NCBI GenBank assembly: GCA_947629595.1
Contig: CANREI010000003.1
Coordinates: forward strand, 1-33,651
Reading direction: 5' to 3'
DNA from: an uncultured Alphaproteobacteria bacterium
GTDB lineage: Bacteria; Pseudomonadota; Alphaproteobacteria; CAAHEQ01; UBA3637
DNA length: 33,651 bases
Shown: piece after piece, positions 27,425-33,651 of the stretch
How the letters are laid out: each line of letters begins with the position of its first letter
Position numbering within the stretch: position 1 is the first letter of the stretch
Position numbers and translations under genes: made by a program
Notes under the pieces: model-generated
The model's database searches: none
Seen by the model: only the letters and a program-made list of their open reading frames with translations
What the model was told of the DNA's origin: nothing

Positions 27425-27436
27425 TGCTTGTTTTTC

Positions 27437-27460
27437 AAACCCCGTTACGGGGTTTCTTAA
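27437..27460. terminator. Terminator hairpin between convergent virB11 and lon-family gene
   Basis: AAACCCCG-TTA-CGGGGTTT stem; T-rich tract on both sides; lies between convergent genes. Confidence 0.65.
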
Positions 27461-27493
27461 AAACAACGGCTCTTTCCGTCATTTTTTAAAAAA

Positions 27494-29881
27494 TTATTTC
27501 TTTTTTTGCCGAATATCCGTTTCCTGCGCTTTTTGGAAAAATTCACGCATCCGACGCGTAATAATGCCGTTGACGGAATTGCTCGGATATTGCCCGTTTT
27601 TATCAAGCGTACCCGCGGGTAATCCCGTTAAAATTTCCATACCTTCATCAATGGTATTCACGGCATAGATGTGGAATTTTCCTTGCTCGACGGCCGAAAC
27701 AACATCAGGCGCCAACATTAAATTATGAACGGTACTGGCCGGAATAATCACCCCTTGATGAGAAGTTAACCCTTGCTTTTGACACACGGCAAAATAGCCT
27801 TCAATTTTTTCGTTAACGGCGCCGACAGCCTGTACCTGTCCTAACTGATTGACCGATCCCGTTACGGCAATAGCCTGATTAAGCGGTAAATTACCGATGG
27901 CGGAAAGCAAACAATAAAGCTCGGTTGATGAAGCCGAATCGCCGTCCAACTCACTGTAAGATTGCTCAAACACCAAAGAGGCATCCAGTGAAAGCGGCAT
28001 TCCCTGCGAAAAACGCGCCGCCAAAAACGAAGAGAGAATTAAAACACCCTTTGAATGCAAAGCCCCGCCCAATTCCACTTCTCTTTCAACATCAATTAAA
28101 TCACCGTGTCCCAAGTGAACCTGACACGTTACCCGATTCGGACGCCCGAATGAAAACGAACCGTAATCGTGAACCACCAACGCATTTAATTGCCCGACTT
28201 TTTGTCCGCTCGTTTCAATGGCAATAATACCGCGTTGCACCATTTCCAAAATTTCGTTTTGCATAGCGCCTGACCGCTTGCGTTTGGCCTGCAAAGCTTC
28301 TTCAATATGCACGGGCAACACCTGCTTTGATTTATGCAGCGTTGCAAAAAAACTGGATTCGCGCATCACATCATTCACATGTGTCATAAACGTGCTTAAA
28401 TGCGCGCAATCCCCCGACAAACGGGACGCATATTCCAAAATGCGTCGCAAGGCATCATTGGAAAAGGCCTTTAATTTTTCATGACGGGCAAAATTCACCA
28501 AAATTTGCGCATAAATGCGTTCGGTTTCTTTTGTGCGCTCCGTTTTTTGCGCAAATCGCGATTGAATTTTAAACAATTCACCGAATTCATCGTCTTTTTC
28601 CATTAAAGCATAATATAAACCGGCCTCTCCGATTAAAATCACTTTAACCGATAAGGGAATCACCGCCGGCATTAACGAAACAACACCGGAAATGGAATTA
28701 TCGTCGGTACCCGATTCCATTTTAATTTCTTTGGAAAATAACGAGCGTTTTAACGCATTCCACACATATTCGTTTTCAATCAATTCGCGCGCTTCAATAA
28801 TTAAATAACCGCCGTTGGCCTGATGCAATGCACCGGATCGAATCAATGAAAAATCGGTAATTAAAGAGCCTAAATGTTGTTGGCGCTCGATTTTACCGAC
28901 CAAATTCGAGAGTGTCGGGTGGTTTAAATGAACAACGGGCGCACCGGAACCCGCTTTGTGCGAAACAAACAGATTAACGGCATAGCGTGACCACATTTCG
29001 CTGACTTGTTCGGCAACCGCTTCCCAATTCGCCTCGTTCGGTTGAACGGTAAAAAGAGCAATATTATCCAAAATATCTTGCTTAATGGCTTCCAAATAGG
29101 CCATAATAACGGCCGATTTCGCATACGTTTTTAAAACGGGCTTCATAACGGTTTTTAACAATTTTGTTGCCATTTCCGTATGCAGTTGCTTTAACATTTC
29201 CAGTTGCGCCGATTCCCAATTCGGTATTTCCTTAATGGTTTCCTCCAACCGTTGCTGCGCGCTTTTTAATTGTTCCAAAATATCTTTTCTTTCTTCTTTC
29301 GGCAGCTTATTAAATGTTTTCGGCGTTAAAATCTTGCCGTTTTTAACCGGCCCCACGGCCACACCCGTCGGCATACGCATTAACGTCACGTTATCGGTTT
29401 CCACCGCTTTTTGCAATTGATTAAAATAATCATCTTTGGCACGGGTACATTGCTGTTCAATATGCGCCACCTGAATTTTATAGGCTTCATCGGCAAACAA
29501 CGCCGGTAAATTCAATTTCAGCGCGTTTACCGTTTTTTTCATATCTTTGGCAAAAACTTTACCGCCGCCGGCGGGAAAATTAAGCGCTATCGGCTGATGC
29601 GGTGTTTCAAAATTATGCACGAAACACCAATCATCGGGCGTTTTTTGCGAGGCGGCATACTCTTTCACCGTTTGAATGGTTAAAACCGTTCGGCCGACCC
29701 CTTTGGGACCCGTACAAAAAATATTATAACCGGTGGCTTTCATTTGAATGCCGAAATTGATGGCTTCAAGCGCATCATCTTGCCCCAAAATGGGACTTGT
29801 TTTCGGTAAAGAAGCAATGTCGCTGTCTTTTAGCAGACTTTTGGTGTAAATTTGTTTGGATTTTAATTCATATTTTTTCAT
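27494..29881 (-). CDS. Lon-family (LonB/YcbZ-like) ATP-dependent protease
   Basis: 795 aa; GPKGVGRTVLT Walker A; S16 peptidase catalytic Ser in ELDGDSASSTE and Lys region VNQLGQVQAVGAVNEKIEGYF. Confidence 0.9.
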   Translation of the reverse strand: MKKYELKSKQIYTKSLLKDSDIASLPKTSPILGQDDALEAINFGIQMKATGYNIFCTGPKGVGRTVLTIQTVKEYAASQKTPDDWCFVHNFETPHQPIALNFPAGGGKVFAKDMKKTVNALKLNLPALFADEAYKIQVAHIEQQCTRAKDDYFNQLQKAVETDNVTLMRMPTGVAVGPVKNGKILTPKTFNKLPKEERKDILEQLKSAQQRLEETIKEIPNWESAQLEMLKQLHTEMATKLLKTVMKPVLKTYAKSAVIMAYLEAIKQDILDNIALFTVQPNEANWEAVAEQVSEMWSRYAVNLFVSHKAGSGAPVVHLNHPTLSNLVGKIERQQHLGSLITDFSLIRSGALHQANGGYLIIEARELIENEYVWNALKRSLFSKEIKMESGTDDNSISGVVSLMPAVIPLSVKVILIGEAGLYYALMEKDDEFGELFKIQSRFAQKTERTKETERIYAQILVNFARHEKLKAFSNDALRRILEYASRLSGDCAHLSTFMTHVNDVMRESSFFATLHKSKQVLPVHIEEALQAKRKRSGAMQNEILEMVQRGIIAIETSGQKVGQLNALVVHDYGSFSFGRPNRVTCQVHLGHGDLIDVEREVELGGALHSKGVLILSSFLAARFSQGMPLSLDASLVFEQSYSELDGDSASSTELYCLLSAIGNLPLNQAIAVTGSVNQLGQVQAVGAVNEKIEGYFAVCQKQGLTSHQGVIIPASTVHNLMLAPDVVSAVEQGKFHIYAVNTIDEGMEILTGLPAGTLDKNGQYPSNSVNGIITRRMREFFQKAQETDIRQKKK

Positions 29882-30057
29882 TTTTTACTCCGTGTTTGTT
29901 TTCTTATAACCTTTTTTTGATTGAAATAAAAGATTTTTTATAAAAAAGACGAAAAAAAGTTTGTGAAACGCATTTTTTTGTGTCTTTTTTTAAAAAAATA
30001 TTCTATACTGTCACCAAGTAAAAATTTAAATCAACCATCATCGGAAGGAATCAAAAA

Positions 30058-31173
30058 ATGATGAAATTAACAATTGAACGTTCACTGTTATTAAAAGCGC
30101 TTTCACACGTACAAAACATTGTCGAGCGACGGCAAACCATTCCCGTTTTATCCAATGTTTTAATTGAAACAAACGGCGATGAAGTTTCGCTTCGGGCAAC
30201 CGATAATGAAATTGAAATCATCGAAAAATTACCGGCCAATGTTGAAACACAGGGAGCCGTTACCATTCCGGCGCATAAGCTTTACGATATTGTTAAAAAA
30301 TTGGCTGACGGTTCTCAAATTCAAATGAGTGCCATGGAAGAAACAGGCCAAGTTTCTTTGGTTTGCGGGCGCGCTAAATTTGCGTTGGCCAGTTTGCCTG
30401 CCGCTAATTTCCCCTCCATGATGCGGGAAACAATGCCCTTTTCTTTCACCGTTTCCGCAACGGATTTGTTAGACTTAATGAGCAAAACGGGCTTTGCCGT
30501 TTCCATGGAAGAAACACGGTATAATTTAAACGGTATTTATATGCATGAAAAACAAGGGGCGGAATCAAAATTAACCGCCGTTGCCACAGACGGCCATCGG
30601 CTGGCTTGTGCCGGCGTTCCGTTACCTGCCGGTGCTGCCGGTATGCCGGGCATTATCATTCCGCGCAAAACCATCGGTGAGCTTTCAAAACTGCTCGCGG
30701 AAACGGAAAATGAAGTATCGGTTTCTTTGTCTGCCAATCAAATTTGTTTTACGATTGACGATGTTGTTTTATCTTCCCGCCTGATTGACGGAACATATCC
30801 GGAATATGAAAAAGTGATTCCCACAAATAACGATAAAAAATTACAGGCCGATGCCAAAACATTAAGCGATGTGATTGAACGCGTTTCCGTTGTTTCCGAA
30901 AAATCGCGCGGCATTAAACTTTCTTTGCAATCGGGACTGATTCAAGTTTTTGCCGCTTCCGCCGATGAAGGGTCGGCCGAAGATGAAATGGATGCCGTTT
31001 ATGACGGCGAACCCATGGAAATCGGCTTTAACTTCCGTTATTTATTGGATATTTTGGCCCAAGTGAAAAGCGAAACGGTGCAATTATATTTGCAAGACGG
31101 CATTTCTCCCGTTATTTTGCAAGATGAAGCCGATAACAATGCTTTATATGTTTTAATGCCGATGCGCGTTTAA
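30058..31173 (+). CDS. dnaN: DNA polymerase III beta subunit (sliding clamp)
   Basis: 371 aa; MKLTIERSLLLKALSHVQNIVERRQTIPVLSNVLIE...; C-terminal LYVLMPMRV. SD GGAAGGAA. Confidence 0.96.
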   Translation: MMKLTIERSLLLKALSHVQNIVERRQTIPVLSNVLIETNGDEVSLRATDNEIEIIEKLPANVETQGAVTIPAHKLYDIVKKLADGSQIQMSAMEETGQVSLVCGRAKFALASLPAANFPSMMRETMPFSFTVSATDLLDLMSKTGFAVSMEETRYNLNGIYMHEKQGAESKLTAVATDGHRLACAGVPLPAGAAGMPGIIIPRKTIGELSKLLAETENEVSVSLSANQICFTIDDVVLSSRLIDGTYPEYEKVIPTNNDKKLQADAKTLSDVIERVSVVSEKSRGIKLSLQSGLIQVFAASADEGSAEDEMDAVYDGEPMEIGFNFRYLLDILAQVKSETVQLYLQDGISPVILQDEADNNALYVLMPMRV

Positions 31174-31200
31174 CGTTTTAAGTCAAGAAAAGTCAAGTTA

Positions 31201-33651
<2,451 letters not shown>

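Noticed and set aside
29882-30057. Possible oriC upstream of dnaN
   Set aside because: AT-rich, but no convincing DnaA boxes and no adjacent dnaA; probably just the divergent lon/dnaN promoter region.

Overview
A low-GC bacterial chromosomal segment. Gene content and order (xerD next to divergent aroK; lptF/lptD/surA; dnaN-recF-gyrB) suggest an alphaproteobacterium. Flanks are housekeeping: tRNA-Gly(GCC), a CorC/HlyC-type CBS protein, aroK, xerD, an Lpt gene, surA, folD, a Lon-family protease, dnaN, recF and 5' gyrB. Two parts stand out. (1) A single 1083-codon ORF encodes a complete LptF-like permease fused in frame to a complete LptD-like barrel. An apparent signal peptide sits exactly at the junction, and no lptG is present. 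(2) A ~17 kb, same-strand type IV secretion locus (about 10.3-27.4 kb) holds six exported, mostly helical proteins of unknown family, two VirB8-like proteins flanking a small lipoprotein, a VirB9 with a C-terminal SPOR domain, a 2201-aa VirB10 with roughly 90 copies of a 17-residue glycine/hydrophobic repeat, and VirB11. No VirB4, VirB6, VirD4 or relaxase is visible in the window. All family calls come from reading the translations; no database search was run.
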